Origin: JBGZFC01 sp964631255
GTDB taxonomy: Bacteria; Bacteroidota; Bacteroidia; Bacteroidales; Dysgonomonadaceae
Direction: 5' to 3'
Length of the DNA: 64,000 nucleotides
NCBI GenBank assembly: GCA_964631255.1
Contig: CAZVWS010000003.1
Coordinates: 1-64,000, forward strand
Part shown: positions 52,067 through 61,144 of the stretch, in pieces
Position numbering within the stretch: position 1 is the stretch's first letter
How the letters are laid out: each line of letters begins with the position of its first letter
Notes under the pieces: generated by a model
The model's input: only the letters and a program-made list of their open reading frames with translations
Databases searched by the model: none
What the model was told of the DNA's origin: nothing
Translations under genes and position numbers: made by a program

Positions 52067-52758
52067 TCTACCGGTTCGCCCTTTCTGTAGTAATATACAA
52101 TTCCGTATTGTCGATTGCGTTCCAAGCGTTTCTTGTTTGGAAATGATTGATTACATTTTTCTACTTCGTCCCAAATGTTCAAAATGATACTGTCCACATC
52201 ATCGCGGTATGCCGAAACTTCGTTGAGCACCCTATCGGTTGCTTTGCGGTGAAGTTGTTGGGTTTGGTATTCTTCCTTAAATATAGAGTACATTACATTT
52301 ACCTTTGCTATACTCGGGTTATAAATAGATACACCACCTTTACTCACTCGCTCGTTTTCGCCGTTTATTATTTTACTGCCCCACTCCAATATTTGTTCGT
52401 TGCTGTTCAAATCGGGCACAACGAAGTTTAAATCTTGTAAATGGTACATTTGCAGATGTTCCGATTTTATTTCTGCCCGCATCACGCTCATGTACAAAAC
52501 TTGTACAAAGTGCGATATATACATGCGGGCATTTTTGGCTTTTTTCTGAAATAAAATATTAGCCTTTACCTGTGTATCAAATACTTGCTGGTATTTACTG
52601 CACAATTTTTCGAATTTGTTTACTGCATTTCGTGCCTTTTCTATTGTACCCAAAGAAACTGCCAATTCTTGAAAATCGGTATTATTCGATTTTTCGATTG
52701 CTGTTTTCAGCGCACGAATTCGAGCAATGTCCGTATTGGGTAATCTACGATAAGGCAT
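52063..52758 (-). CDS. Conserved hypothetical protein coupled to tatD
   Basis: A 231-residue, soluble-looking, mainly helical protein. I do not recognise a named domain. It begins MPYRRLPNTDIARI, has a lysine-rich helical mid-part (about residues 40-110, likely coiled coil), a MYHLQDLNFVVPDLNSNEQILEWG segment, and ends in RNRQYGIVYYYRKGEPVE. There is no signal peptide or membrane helix. Its last four bases overlap the start of tatD, and the prenyl synthase gene is 59 bases upstream. I believe similar proteins occur widely in Bacteroidota, but a role is unknown. Confidence 0.8.
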   Translation of the reverse strand: MPYRRLPNTDIARIRALKTAIEKSNNTDFQELAVSLGTIEKARNAVNKFEKLCSKYQQVFDTQVKANILFQKKAKNARMYISHFVQVLYMSVMRAEIKSEHLQMYHLQDLNFVVPDLNSNEQILEWGSKIINGENERVSKGGVSIYNPSIAKVNVMYSIFKEEYQTQQLHRKATDRVLNEVSAYRDDVDSIILNIWDEVEKCNQSFPNKKRLERNRQYGIVYYYRKGEPVE

Positions 52759-52817
52759 GCAGCATTATTTTAAAATGGAGAAGCCCATATTTTGTTTTAC
52801 AAAAAAATTGAATCTGT

Positions 52818-53795
52818 TTACTTTTCTCTATTAGTCAGATTTTCTGAAAGCAAATATAACTCTTTTTTTCGATCGTTGCTCACATTTACAGAAGAAAGAC
52901 AATCTAAAGCCGTTAGGTAATATTTCTCTACCATATTTTCCGAAACAGTTTTAAGATGTAACTCATCGTATATTTTTTTCACTGCTTCAATTTTTTCGTC
53001 TTTGTCAAACTCGGTCATTGCAATCCATCGTTCCAACTCTTGGCGTTGTTGGGGATTGGCTGTTTTGAGAGCTCGCAGCAACAAAAAAGTTTTTTTGTTG
53101 TTCACAATATCTTCTCCAATATTTTTACCAAAAGTACTTTGGTTACCATATACATCTAATATATCGTCTCTCAACTGGAAAGCCAAACCGATGTGGATAC
53201 CAAAATCATACAACAAATCGGCATCGGAAGGTTGCGCTCCTGCCATTACAGCACCAATTTTGAGTGCCGATGCAATAAGTGCCCCGGTTTTTAGCCTAAT
53301 CATTTCTAAATACTCGGCTTCGGTAACATCTATTTTTTCTTCGTAGTCCATATCCAATTGTTGCCCCTTGCACACATCTATAGCCATGTTGGAGAAGATG
53401 TTTAGTATTTCGGGCAATGTATTCTCGGGAACTTGGGCTATGTATTTGTACGATTCTATCAGCATGGCATCGCCAGAAAGAATGGCAATGTTGTTGTTCC
53501 ATTTTTTGTGCACGGTGGGTTTGCCTCGTCTCGTGTCTGATTTGTCCATCAAATCGTCGTGCAGGAGGCTAAAATTGTGGAAAATTTCTATTGCCAATGC
53601 CGGTTTGATGGCTTTTTCTATGTTGTCTGTGAACAGATTGGCAGCCATCAAAGCAAGCATGGGGCGTACGCGTTTTCCACCCAACGACAAGATGTAGTTG
53701 ATAGGGTCGTACAAGTTTTTCGGGTCGTTATCTAGCGACAATTGATCAAACTCTTTTGCAATTATTTTTTCTAATTCTTGAATGGAGTAAATCAT
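52818..53795 (-). CDS. Polyprenyl synthetase (trans-isoprenyl diphosphate synthase)
   Basis: Condenses isopentenyl diphosphate onto an allylic diphosphate to make farnesyl, geranylgeranyl or a longer prenyl chain. The 325-residue product has the first aspartate-rich motif in LLHDDLMDKSDTRRGKPTVH (DDLMD near residue 74) and the second in LRDDILDVYG near residue 205, plus LGGKRVRPML near residue 36. The residues before DDLMD are FSLLH, with small side-chain substitution uncertain, so chain length cannot be set from sequence. Precedes the unknown gene and tatD in the same direction. Confidence 0.93.
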   Translation of the reverse strand: MIYSIQELEKIIAKEFDQLSLDNDPKNLYDPINYILSLGGKRVRPMLALMAANLFTDNIEKAIKPALAIEIFHNFSLLHDDLMDKSDTRRGKPTVHKKWNNNIAILSGDAMLIESYKYIAQVPENTLPEILNIFSNMAIDVCKGQQLDMDYEEKIDVTEAEYLEMIRLKTGALIASALKIGAVMAGAQPSDADLLYDFGIHIGLAFQLRDDILDVYGNQSTFGKNIGEDIVNNKKTFLLLRALKTANPQQRQELERWIAMTEFDKDEKIEAVKKIYDELHLKTVSENMVEKYYLTALDCLSSVNVSNDRKKELYLLSENLTNREK

Positions 53796-53824
53796 TGTTG
53801 TTTTGTATTATTAAATTAGAAACA

Positions 53825-53853
53825 AAAGCTGCTTTTTATTCAAAAGCAGCTTT
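53825..53853 (-). terminator. tonB terminator
   Basis: On the minus strand AAAGCAGCTTTT pairs with AAAAGCTGCTTT across a short loop and T residues follow. It lies between tonB and the prenyl synthase gene. Confidence 0.7.
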
Positions 53854-53889
53854 GCTAATAAGGTGTATCAATGTTTATGAAACATTTTT

Positions 53890-54588
53890 TTAGTTTTGCA
53901 GACGGAACAGAACCGGCAAAGTATAGCGTACACGTACCGGAACACCACGTTGTTTACCGGGTTTCCACTTTGGCATTGACTGAATTACTCTGACAGCTTC
54001 TTTGTCCAATGATGGGTCTTGTCCGCGAACCACTTGCACGTCTGTAATGCTACCATCGCGTTCTACCACGAACTGGCAAGTAACACGTCCTTGGATTCCG
54101 TTTTCTTGAGCAATAACCGGATAGCGGATATTATCGCTCAAATATTTCATCAAAGCACTTTGTCCACCCGGGAAAACAGGAGCGTCTTCAACAACCACGA
54201 AAATCTCTTCCGTAATTTCTTCTTCTTTGGGTTTTGGAGGTGGCGGAGCAACGTAAGTAGCTACTTGCTCACGATCCTGACTGTCTTCGATATCAATTTT
54301 TATTTTTGTCTCAACCTTCTCATCTACAATTTCGATTAACTCGGGGGTTTCGGGTGCAGGAGGAGGCGGTGGCGGTGGTGGAGTCGACTCGGCACGGGTA
54401 ATTTCTATTTCTTCTTCCGCTAGAATATCGCTCACGACGATACTCTCATCGAGTTTTTTTGTTTGGCTCGACCATTCAAATGCGAAAAACAGGACAGATA
54501 CGCCTAACAGCATCCCCATCAGGATTGCCGTAACTTTCTGTTTCTCCAGATTCGCTTTCGGTGATTTTTTTACTGCGTCTTTGCTCAT
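53890..54588 (-). CDS. tonB: Energy transducer TonB
   Basis: Links the ExbB/ExbD proton channel to outer-membrane receptors such as SusC. From the ATG at 54588 the product has 232 residues: a basic N-terminus, a membrane helix at about residues 22-39, a Pro-rich spacer with eight consecutive prolines (near residue 69) and a second Pro run, and a C-terminal TonB domain (about 140-232) with NIRYPVIAQENGIQGRV and SMPKWKPGKQRG. A longer in-frame reading to 54798 is rejected: the -7 element TAATTTTG at 54628-54635 lies inside it. The exbB/exbD operon lies 3 kb away. Confidence 0.94.
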   Translation of the reverse strand: MSKDAVKKSPKANLEKQKVTAILMGMLLGVSVLFFAFEWSSQTKKLDESIVVSDILAEEEIEITRAESTPPPPPPPPAPETPELIEIVDEKVETKIKIDIEDSQDREQVATYVAPPPPKPKEEEITEEIFVVVEDAPVFPGGQSALMKYLSDNIRYPVIAQENGIQGRVTCQFVVERDGSITDVQVVRGQDPSLDKEAVRVIQSMPKWKPGKQRGVPVRVRYTLPVLFRLQN

Positions 54589-54627
54589 TTTATTTGATTT
54601 TTCTGTTGTGTTTGTAAACTTTGAATG

Positions 54628-54635
54628 CAAAATTA
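54628..54635 (-). promoter_or_regulatory. tonB promoter -7 element
   Basis: The minus strand reads TAATTTTG, matching TAnnTTTG, 40 bases before the tonB ATG. Confidence 0.55.
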
Positions 54636-55037
54636 GATATTTTTTTTTAATGGCATAATCTTTTCTCAATAAAAATTTGAAAAAGGATGCTTTTAATTTA
54701 TATTTAACATAGAATCTGCTGTTCTTTACTTCCATTTTGACTTTATTTTCTCCGTATGGTTTAACTCCATAATGGAATGTAAATTGGTGATTTTTCATTT
54801 TTTACCCAAACAATATCCCAATTCGGTATGTTTACCTAATTGGCGAATGTAAATCACACTTTTTTTTTCCAATAAAAGATGTTCCTCTATACGTTGTATT
54901 ATAGAAAAAAGAGGGAGAAATCTGTTTTTGAACGTAACAAAGCCGACATTCGCGAAAATTCTGTGCAGTTTCTGACTCCGATTAAAATAATAATTGCCGT
55001 AAATTCACGTTTAAGAGAAAAAGTTGCTGCAAACATA

Positions 55038-55045
55038 TAAATTTG
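55038..55045 (+). promoter_or_regulatory. porQ promoter -7 element
   Basis: TAAATTTG matches TAnnTTTG and ends ten bases before the porQ ATG, so the mRNA would have an extremely short leader. No clear -33 partner is seen. Confidence 0.45.
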
Positions 55046-55055
55046 AAATTTCTCA

Positions 55056-56069
55056 ATGAAAAATAGGTTATTCTCTATACTCCTCATGGTCATTATGTTC
55101 CATGTATCGATACAGAAACTGCAAGCCCAAAGCGGGGAGAAAGTTTTTGAATTCTTGAACTTTCCCACATCAGTCTATTCCAACGCTTTGGGTGGTTTGA
55201 ACGTATCTTCTGCCAAAACCGATATTTCATTAGCTTTTGACAATCCGGCACTCTTGAACGAATTTATGCACAACAACATAAGTGCCAATTACATGTTTTA
55301 TCTGGCAGATATTGGCTCGGGAAATATTATTTATGGCAGAGCTATAAATGATTTGAGCAATTGGGGAGTTGGTGTAAATTTTATGAATTACGGCAAATTT
55401 AACGGGAATAATGCCGAGAATGTATCTACCGGCACATTTTCGGGAAAAGATATCGCACTCAACGGATTTTATTCGCGTCGGCTTTCAGACAGGTGGAGCG
55501 GTGGCGTTACAGCCAAATTTATTTATTCGGCATTTGCGGACTACAATTCAACCGCTATTGGTGTAGATGTGGGCTTGAGCTACCAGAATTTTGAAAATTT
55601 ATTCGATTTCGGGGTTACCATTTCCAATGTGGGTGCACAATTATCTACCTACGCCCAACAACGCGTGGCTATGCCGTGGAATGTATCGATGGGTTTCTCG
55701 AAAGAGTTGGAACATGCGCCTTTGCGTTTTTCTATCACGGCAACACACCTAAACAGATGGAAACTATATCGATTGAATGCCGAAAACAATATTATCGAAG
55801 ATAACCAAAACTTTACCAAGACGCTGTTTCACCACCTCATTTTCGGATTAGATATACAACCAAGCGAAAATTTCTGGTTGGCTGTGGGTTATAATCCGAA
55901 ACGGGCGTCAGATATGCGATTGTTGCAAGGAAACCGGTTGAGCGGATTTTCGGCAGGCGCAGGATTAAATGTCAGACGATTTGGATTTGGATTTGCCGTT
56001 TCTCAATACCATCCATCGGCTACCACACTCAATTTCAATGTAAATGTGATGTTGGGAAAAGATTATTAA
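55056..56069 (+). CDS. porQ: Type IX secretion system outer-membrane protein PorQ
   Basis: Outer-membrane component of the T9SS attachment complex. The 337-residue product has a signal peptide (MKNRLFSILLMVIMFHVSIQKLQA) followed by the PorQ family start: VFEFLNFPTSVYSNALGGLNVSS, LAFDNPALLNEFMH and YMFYLADIGSG. The remaining sequence is a long beta-barrel in PorV/FadL style. It stands alone, not in a T9SS cluster, which is usual for this gene. A T9SS cargo tail is encoded at the right edge. Confidence 0.92.
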   Translation: MKNRLFSILLMVIMFHVSIQKLQAQSGEKVFEFLNFPTSVYSNALGGLNVSSAKTDISLAFDNPALLNEFMHNNISANYMFYLADIGSGNIIYGRAINDLSNWGVGVNFMNYGKFNGNNAENVSTGTFSGKDIALNGFYSRRLSDRWSGGVTAKFIYSAFADYNSTAIGVDVGLSYQNFENLFDFGVTISNVGAQLSTYAQQRVAMPWNVSMGFSKELEHAPLRFSITATHLNRWKLYRLNAENNIIEDNQNFTKTLFHHLIFGLDIQPSENFWLAVGYNPKRASDMRLLQGNRLSGFSAGAGLNVRRFGFGFAVSQYHPSATTLNFNVNVMLGKDY

Positions 56070-56138
56070 TGCGAAAACGGCATTTGCCAACGCAAACACC
56101 GTTTTTTATATTGATAAACTACTGTGTAAAAAAGTGAG

Positions 56139-56678
56139 TTACTCTTTTATTTTGTAAATATTTTTCAGATTGCGACCATAACCATCGTAATCGAGTCCAT
56201 AACCAACGATGAAGTCGTTCGGAATCTCGAGTGCTACATAATCTAATTTTATATCTTGCTTCAACGCTTTGGGTTTGAGTAATAATGTGGCAATTTTTAT
56301 TTCCCGCGGATTGTGTTTTGCCAATTGCTCGGTAAGCTGGAGCATAGTGTTGCCCGAATCAACTATATCTTCCACAATCACCACCGTGCGCCCTTCAATA
56401 TTCTCTGTGAGTCCAAGCACTTCTTGTACACGGTGCGTGGTGCTTGTTCCCTGATAAGATGCCAACCGAACGAAGGTGATTTCGCTGGGCACGGCAACCT
56501 CTTTCATTAACTCTCCTGCAAACATAAACGAGCCATTGAGCACTGCCAAAAATAGCGGGTTTTTCCCGTCTAAATCGTTATTCATTTGTGTAGCAATGCG
56601 CTTAACTGCATTTTGAATGTCTTGAAAATCGATAAAATGCTCAAACACTTTATCTTTGATATGAACTGTTTCTTTCAT
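56139..56678 (-). CDS. hpt: Hypoxanthine phosphoribosyltransferase
   Basis: Purine salvage enzyme that makes IMP or GMP from hypoxanthine or guanine and PRPP. The 179-residue product has the PRPP-binding motif VVIVEDIVDSGNTM near residue 95 and the FIVGYGLDYDGYGRNL segment near the end, which holds the magnesium and base contacts. A -7 element TACTTTTG at 56696-56703 is in front. The gene is single. Confidence 0.95.
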   Translation of the reverse strand: MKETVHIKDKVFEHFIDFQDIQNAVKRIATQMNNDLDGKNPLFLAVLNGSFMFAGELMKEVAVPSEITFVRLASYQGTSTTHRVQEVLGLTENIEGRTVVIVEDIVDSGNTMLQLTEQLAKHNPREIKIATLLLKPKALKQDIKLDYVALEIPNDFIVGYGLDYDGYGRNLKNIYKIKE

Positions 56679-56695
56679 GTTTGCTAATTTTGCGA

Positions 56696-56703
56696 CAAAA
56701 GTA
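56696..56703 (-). promoter_or_regulatory. hpt promoter -7 element
   Basis: The minus strand reads TACTTTTG, an exact match, about 20 bases before the hpt ATG. Confidence 0.55.
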
Positions 56704-56752
56704 CAATTTTTCTTCCTACTATTAAAGAAAAAAGATTTCTATTTTTGGAGAC

Positions 56753-57388
56753 TTAGTTTAGTTTTTGAAACGAAAAATTCCAAACAAGTTTATCCGGACT
56801 TTGTGGATAAAAACTGTAAGCGTATCTATTTCCAAAAATATCCGCATCAACCCTATGTACTACACTTTTCATGCTCCACCCGCCAGCAGAAGAAGAACCT
56901 TCATAACCGCGTACGGATTTTCCAATTTGCCCGGGGTCGTATCCGCAAAGTGGCGAATCTAACTTTTCTACATAATACCCGTTATTAACGGCAAAATTCT
57001 TTAACGCTTTGACCGGAGTCAAAATATAGATTCCTTTTGGTATTTCGGACGTTGGATCACATATTATTACTTTCTTTTTTCCGAAATTTTTTATAGTTGA
57101 AAAATTATCACTACCTGTAATGGAAAAATTATCGGTTGTAATTTGTGGCATATTGTGCTTGTCTCTAAGATGTTTTTGTGTTATGTTATTGTCTAAAAAA
57201 ACTGCCTCCAATTGTTTATTCAATTCGTCAACAGTAATGGCTCCTATTTTTCTACCATAGGCAATTATTTCCTCTTCGGTCATGGTTGAAAAATCAACTG
57301 TGTTCTTCTTTTTACAAGATGAAAATAGTGTAACGCTCAGAAAAAAAAGACAAAAAAATAGGATTCTGTTTTTGTGATTAGCCTTCAT
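56753..57388 (-). CDS. Unknown lipoprotein
   Basis: A 211-residue protein with a lipoprotein signal (hydrophobic core at about residues 9-24, cysteine in SSCKKKNT near residue 25). The mature part has a short helical segment (DFSTMTEEEIIAYGRKIGAITVDELNKQL) and a second half with many aromatics and glycines (YDPGQIGKSVRGYEG, SSAGGWSMKSVVHRVD). I do not recognise a family. The residues after the Cys are lysines, not acidic, so it may stay in the periplasm-facing leaflet. It precedes hpt by 74 bases. Confidence 0.75.
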   Translation of the reverse strand: MKANHKNRILFFCLFFLSVTLFSSCKKKNTVDFSTMTEEEIIAYGRKIGAITVDELNKQLEAVFLDNNITQKHLRDKHNMPQITTDNFSITGSDNFSTIKNFGKKKVIICDPTSEIPKGIYILTPVKALKNFAVNNGYYVEKLDSPLCGYDPGQIGKSVRGYEGSSSAGGWSMKSVVHRVDADIFGNRYAYSFYPQSPDKLVWNFSFQKLN

Positions 57389-57539
57389 AATTAGATGATG
57401 TTTGAATTTATTATTTGATTATTCGTGTTTGTTGGGTGGAAAACAGTGCAGAATAAAGTGAGATAATACCCATATCGAGCAGATTTCATTCATTCTTTTT
57501 TGTTTTCGCATTATCAACCACAAAAGTAACTATTTACAT

Positions 57540-58256
57540 TCACATATTCAAATAAAAATCGTGTACAAGTGCTTGGTAAGTATCGGAATAAATGTGTCTC
57601 TCTATTTCTATAACCAATTCGTCCTTAGCTATTTGAAATGGATTTAATAATGAAAATTCCATTAGAACTCGTTTTGGAGCGCTGCCTGGTGTGGGAAAGA
57701 TAGTGGTTATTCTGCTTGGAAATAATCCATATTGTGCAGCAACTTCTACCAATGACGCTTGTGCATCTACGGGATAAATGAGCGATAATTTTCCGTTAGG
57801 TGTAAGTAGTCGTTTTGCTGCTGCAAATATTTGTTCATCAGGCATTGACAACGAATGTCTCGCATGGGCACGTGCCGCCGAAGGCGATAACAACCCATTG
57901 GTAAAAAATGGCGGATTGGTTATAATGGCATCAAATGGTTGTTGGCAGTTGGCAGAAAAATCTTGCAAGGATTGATGCTCAACTTTTATTCGGTTGGCAA
58001 AAATAGATTTATCCACATTTTCCTGTGCTTCGCAAGCGGCTTGGGCGTTGATATCGATAGCGGTAATCTGTGCCCGACTATTGCGTTGCGCCACCATGAG
58101 CGCGATGAGCCCGCAACCGGTACCAATATCCAAAACGGTTTGTGCATTTTGCACATTAGCCCAAGCTCCCAGCAAAACGCCATCGGTACCTACCTTCATG
58201 CCACAGCGGCTGTGAGAAACGGCAAATTGTTTGAATTGAAAAGAGTCTCCCGACAT
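57540..58256 (-). CDS. trmN6: tRNA1(Val) (adenine(37)-N6)-methyltransferase
   Basis: Uses S-adenosylmethionine to methylate A37 of tRNA-Val (YfiC/TrmN6 family). The 238-residue product has SAM-binding motif I in VLDIGTGCGLIALMVAQR near residue 40, motif II ITAIDINAQAACEA, and the N6-adenine catalytic motif NPPFF in DAIITNPPFFTNG near residue 112. Start MSGDSFQFKQFAVSHSRCGMKVGTDGVLLGAW is the family standard. It is divergent from lon. Confidence 0.93.
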   Translation of the reverse strand: MSGDSFQFKQFAVSHSRCGMKVGTDGVLLGAWANVQNAQTVLDIGTGCGLIALMVAQRNSRAQITAIDINAQAACEAQENVDKSIFANRIKVEHQSLQDFSANCQQPFDAIITNPPFFTNGLLSPSAARAHARHSLSMPDEQIFAAAKRLLTPNGKLSLIYPVDAQASLVEVAAQYGLFPSRITTIFPTPGSAPKRVLMEFSLLNPFQIAKDELVIEIERHIYSDTYQALVHDFYLNM

Positions 58257-58432
58257 ATTTATTACATTGACTTCACGATTGCAATATTTTCATCTGCAAG
58301 GTAGCGTTTTCTTCCTCCAATAACAAATAATAGAGCAGCAAATTGCGAAAATGAAACCATTTTTTCTAACAAATAACCATTTCTCCATATTTTGGCACGG
58401 ATATTGAAGTAGAATAATTCCATTATAAGTTT

Positions 58433-58440
58433 TACCTTTG
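58433..58440 (+). promoter_or_regulatory. lon promoter -7 element
   Basis: TACCTTTG matches TAnnTTTG. The transcript would begin about 58446, giving a leader of around 80 bases to the ATG at 58527. Confidence 0.55.
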
Positions 58441-58526
58441 CGTGCATTGGCATGGATGGACAAAAAATGGATTGTCTTTTTCGGAGAAAGCCGGAAAATA
58501 CGCAAATCAAAATCAAGGATACGACT

Positions 58527-60995
58527 ATGTTTCAAACTAAAAAAAATATGATAGGCGACGAGTTTCAAGGCGAGAACGTTATCTCTTTTATTGCCGGAGA
58601 TTTCATGGATGGCAATCAAGAGTTGGATGCCGCTTTTTTGAAAGATACTCTGCCAATTTTGCCGCTACGCAATACCATCGTGTTTCCGGGTAGCGCGCTT
58701 CCCATTTCTGTCGGCAGATCAAAATCGCTGAAATTGGTAAAATCGTTGGGTAAAAAACAACGATACGTGGGTTTGGTATGTCAAAAAGACATCAATAAAG
58801 ACGACCCAGAAAAGGAAGATTTGTACCAAATTGGGGTTATTGCCGAAGTGATTCGCATCATCGAACTGGACAATAACAACGTGAGTATCATCGTACAAGC
58901 AAAAAAAAGATTTGAGTGGATAGAGTTCACACAAACCGAACCGTATTTTAGAGCAACATACAAAATAATAGAAACCCAAAAGGCTGCCACCGACGACAAA
59001 GAGTATAATGCCATACTGGACTCGATAAAAGATGCACTCAATAATATGTTGCATATTTTGGGCGAGCCACCCAAAGAGTTGTTGCAAACCATCAACCGGA
59101 AATCATTTTCGGATATGCTGGTGAGCTATTGCGCCACCAATTTGCCTATAGAAAACCGGGAAAAACAAGAGCTACTGAGCATCAACGAAGAGAAAGAAAA
59201 AGCCTATCGCTTGCTGATGATTTTAAATAGGGAAACGCAAATTCTGGAACTAAAAATGAATATCCAGATGAAAACCCGAGAAGACCTGAATCAGCAGCAA
59301 CGAGAATATTTCTTGCAACAGCAGATAAAAACCATACAGGAGGAATTGGGCGGAAACACGCAACAAATTGAGATTGACGACTTCCGAGAAAAAGCAAAAA
59401 GCAAACTTTGGAGTAAAGAGGTAGCAGAAAGTTTTGAAAAAGAGGTTACAAAACTGGAGCGTCTCAATCCGCAATCGCCCGATTACTCGGTGCAATTTGG
59501 CTACCTTCAAACTATTTTGGAACTGCCATGGAATACCTATACGAAGGACAATTTCAACCTAAAAAATGCACAAAAAGTGTTGGATAAAGACCATTTTGGC
59601 ATGGAGAAAGTGAAAGAACGCATCATGGAGCATTTGGCAGTTTTGAAATTGAAGGGCGATTTGAAAGCCCCTATTCTTTGTCTTTATGGACCTCCGGGAG
59701 TTGGTAAAACGTCGTTGGCAAAATCTGTAGCCGAAGCGTTGAATCGCAAATATGTACGCATCTCACTGGGAGGATTGCACGACGAGTCCGAAATTCGCGG
59801 TCATCGTAGGACGTACATCGGGGCTATTCCCGGGCGCATCATCCACAATATCCAGAAAGCCGGCTCATCCAATCCGGTATTTGTGCTGGACGAGATAGAC
59901 AAAATTGGCACCGATTTCAGAGGCGACCCGGCTTCGGCCTTGCTGGAAGTTTTGGACCCGGAACAAAACTCGGCATTTCACGACAATTACTTGTCCATCG
60001 ATTACGATTTGTCGAAAGTCCTTTTTATTGCCACGGCAAACAATTTAAACACCATTCCCCAACCGCTGTTGGACAGAATGGAGCTCATCAATGTGGGTGG
60101 ATATATTACCGAAGAAAAAGTAGAAATTGCTCATCGCCACCTGATACAAAAACAGATGGAAGCTCACGGTATTGCCAAAGGCGTTTTTTCCATTCCCAAA
60201 GCCACACTATCCCAAATAATTGAAAACTACACCCGAGAATCGGGAGTACGCGAATTGGATAAAAAAATTGCCAAAATAATGCGTCGGGTAGCTCGTCGAA
60301 TAGCAGCGAACGAAGATTTTCCGAAATCGCTGAAAATTGGCGATTTAAGAGAATATCTTGGTGTGGAAGAGGTTACACGCGACACATATCAAGGCAACGA
60401 ATATGCCGGTGTAGTTACCGGGCTCGCCTGGACTCCGGTAGGCGGAGAAATTTTGTTTATCGAGAGTTCGCTCAGCCAAGGGAAAGGTTCCAAACTGACC
60501 CTGACCGGAAATTTGGGCGATGTAATGAAAGAATCTGCCATGCTTGCCATGGAGTATATTCATTCGCATGCCGATGAGTTACAAATAGATGTGAATATTT
60601 TCGAGAACTACAACACACATATTCATGTTCCCGAGGGAGCCATGCCAAAAGATGGCCCATCGGCAGGTGTAACCATGATTACCTCTTTGGTATCGAGTTT
60701 TACGCAGCGTAAAGTGAAACCAAACTTGGCGATGACGGGCGAAATCACACTGCGTGGCAAAGTTTTGCCCGTGGGCGGAATTCGTGAGAAAATATTGGCT
60801 GCCAAGCGTGCCGGCATCCGTGAAATAATATTGTGCGAAGAAAATCGCAAAGATATTGACGAGATAAAACCGGAATACGTGAAAGATTTGGTTTTTCATT
60901 ATGTAACCGATATTAGGGAAGTACTTTCTATTGCCCTGCTGAACGAGAAAGTGAAAGATGCCAAGGTGTTTAAAACCGAAAAAACTGATAAATGA
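58527..60995 (+). CDS. lon: Endopeptidase La (Lon protease)
   Basis: ATP-dependent protease for damaged and regulatory proteins. From the ATG at 58527 the product has 822 residues; an in-frame ATG at 58452 would add 25 but sits at the expected transcript start. It has the Lon N-terminal substrate domain (LPILPLRNTIVFPG), Walker A GPPGVGKTSLAKS near residue 390, the GLHDESEIRGHRRTYIGA pore block, sensor regions, and the catalytic Ser-Lys dyad: Ser in PKDGPSAGVTM near residue 712 and Lys in GIREKILAAKRAGI. An EF-G-like gene is convergent, sharing a terminator. Confidence 0.96.
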   Translation: MFQTKKNMIGDEFQGENVISFIAGDFMDGNQELDAAFLKDTLPILPLRNTIVFPGSALPISVGRSKSLKLVKSLGKKQRYVGLVCQKDINKDDPEKEDLYQIGVIAEVIRIIELDNNNVSIIVQAKKRFEWIEFTQTEPYFRATYKIIETQKAATDDKEYNAILDSIKDALNNMLHILGEPPKELLQTINRKSFSDMLVSYCATNLPIENREKQELLSINEEKEKAYRLLMILNRETQILELKMNIQMKTREDLNQQQREYFLQQQIKTIQEELGGNTQQIEIDDFREKAKSKLWSKEVAESFEKEVTKLERLNPQSPDYSVQFGYLQTILELPWNTYTKDNFNLKNAQKVLDKDHFGMEKVKERIMEHLAVLKLKGDLKAPILCLYGPPGVGKTSLAKSVAEALNRKYVRISLGGLHDESEIRGHRRTYIGAIPGRIIHNIQKAGSSNPVFVLDEIDKIGTDFRGDPASALLEVLDPEQNSAFHDNYLSIDYDLSKVLFIATANNLNTIPQPLLDRMELINVGGYITEEKVEIAHRHLIQKQMEAHGIAKGVFSIPKATLSQIIENYTRESGVRELDKKIAKIMRRVARRIAANEDFPKSLKIGDLREYLGVEEVTRDTYQGNEYAGVVTGLAWTPVGGEILFIESSLSQGKGSKLTLTGNLGDVMKESAMLAMEYIHSHADELQIDVNIFENYNTHIHVPEGAMPKDGPSAGVTMITSLVSSFTQRKVKPNLAMTGEITLRGKVLPVGGIREKILAAKRAGIREIILCEENRKDIDEIKPEYVKDLVFHYVTDIREVLSIALLNEKVKDAKVFKTEKTDK

Positions 60996-61052
60996 CAAAG
61001 CAGATTGGGGTTGTGTGTCGCCTTCCTTGTATAGACACATCCCATTCGATAC

Positions 61053-61091
61053 AAAAAAACCGGACACTTCCCTATAAATGAAGAAGTGTCC
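61053..61091. terminator. Terminator between convergent lon and EF-G-like gene
   Basis: GGACACTTC (61062-61070) pairs with GAAGTGTCC (61083-61091) around a 12-base loop. On the minus strand it is followed by GGTTTTTTTG, so it mainly ends the EF-G-like transcript. Confidence 0.75.
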
Positions 61092-61144
61092 AGCAAAACA
61101 AAGCTTGGTATATTAGATTTCAGTATAACAATAACCCATTATTA

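Larger units (their letters stand above)
54589..55055. other. Divergent intergenic region tonB-porQ
   Basis: A 467-base AT-rich region. It holds a -7 element for tonB (54628-54635, minus) and one for porQ (55038-55045, plus). The remaining 350 bases show no gene that I can support; an in-frame minus-strand extension of tonB to 54798 has no family resemblance. Confidence 0.5.

Noticed and set aside
54589..54798. Seventy-residue N-terminal extension of TonB
   Set aside because: The extension contains the tonB promoter element and has no TonB similarity; the normal start with its membrane helix is at 54588.
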